Shown: piece after piece, positions 63,908 to 64,000 of the stretch
How positions within the stretch are numbered: position 1 is the stretch's first letter
Layout: each line of letters opens with the position of its first letter
NCBI RefSeq assembly: GCF_040365005.1
Contig: NZ_BAABWV010000006.1
Location: 62,001 to 126,000 of the forward strand
Direction: 5' to 3'
Source: Antarcticimicrobium sp040365005
GTDB taxonomy: Bacteria; Pseudomonadota; Alphaproteobacteria; Rhodobacterales; Rhodobacteraceae
Length of the DNA: 64,000 bases
Notes under the pieces: generated by a model
What the model was told of the DNA's origin: nothing
Database searches by the model: none
The model's input: only the letters and a program-made list of their open reading frames with translations
Position numbers and translations under genes: made by a program

Positions 63908-64000
63908 ATGGCCCGCCTGGTCCACCGCATCTTCGCGCTGCTGGGGCTTGGCCCGATCCTGCTCTGGCTCGGGGCCGCCGCCAGCGTGCTGACGCTGGGC
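63908..64000 (+). CDS. Membrane protein start, cut by window end
   Basis: An ATG at 63908, 16 bases after hisA, opens 31 codons with a hydrophobic helix (IFALLGLGPILLWLGAAASVLTLG). The frame is open to the window end. Only the N-terminus is visible; the family cannot be recognised. Position between hisA and (presumably) hisF is common for a small membrane gene in this group. Confidence 0.55.
   Translation, partial: MARLVHRIFALLGLGPILLWLGAAASVLTLG

Overview
The window is chromosomal DNA from a high-GC alphaproteobacterium, most likely Rhodobacteraceae (the Roseobacter/Paracoccaceae group). The evidence is gene content and order typical of that family: SPOR protein - D,D-carboxypeptidase - tmk - holB - tatD - metallo-hydrolase; YqeY facing carA; glmM-folP-folB; hisB-hisH...hisA; a solitary ctaD; a Hint-domain protein; and an NDUFS4-like complex I protein. 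Regulatory sites of the kinds used in this group are also present: a TTAA-N7-TTAA CtrA box and an FNR/FixK-type box.

Layout. 1-1073: end of a urease accessory operon (ureF, ureG). 1208-6288: a secreted protein of unknown function, tRNA-Ala(CGC), a Hint-domain protein, uvrB and the complex I protein. 6791-14256: a complete tetrathionate respiration block, ttrS-ttrR-ttrB-ttrC-ttrA, with a 16-bp perfect palindrome in front of ttrB. A decayed IS3-family element follows, then tRNA-Ser(UGA). 15056-24530: a housekeeping run covering cell wall, nucleotide and replication genes, an AEC permease, a FabI paralogue and thrS. 24751-27300: a bufferin-type RiPP cluster (DUF2282 precursor, DUF692 MNIO enzyme, DUF2063 partner, DoxX). 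27321-33191: small stress genes, a DeoR regulator with an inositol-phosphatase-like gene, and a visibly lower-GC patch next to tRNA-Leu(GAG). That patch holds an orphan gene, a truncated gene that may derive from a conjugation system, and a remnant of a second DeoR protein.

33198-41393: a MacAB-like export system, lipB, a fatty acid desaturase, small stress-type proteins, and a CDF metal exporter divergent from a MerR regulator with a textbook 19-bp-spacer promoter. 41644-45404: ctaD behind a perfect FNR box, then a large calcium-binding, probably type-I-secreted protein. 45582-53147: a DUF2244 protein, YqeY, carA, a CtrA-box-preceded glycosyltransferase broken by a one-base shift at a C8 tract, a GntR regulator, a HAD nucleotidase and a UbiH-family hydroxylase. 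53460-64000: a class V aminotransferase, two overlapping Lrp genes divergent from ilvC, glmM-folP-folB, and the his genes, with two opposite-strand DUF2147 genes inserted between hisH and hisA.

Functionally the window mixes core metabolism with respiratory flexibility (tetrathionate reductase, an FNR-boxed aa3 oxidase) and metal handling (bufferin cluster, CDF/MerR). The least explained signal is a shared element, TTGTAC-N17-CCCC. It occurs in four exact copies and one degenerate copy, confined to two intergenic regions about 11 kb apart.
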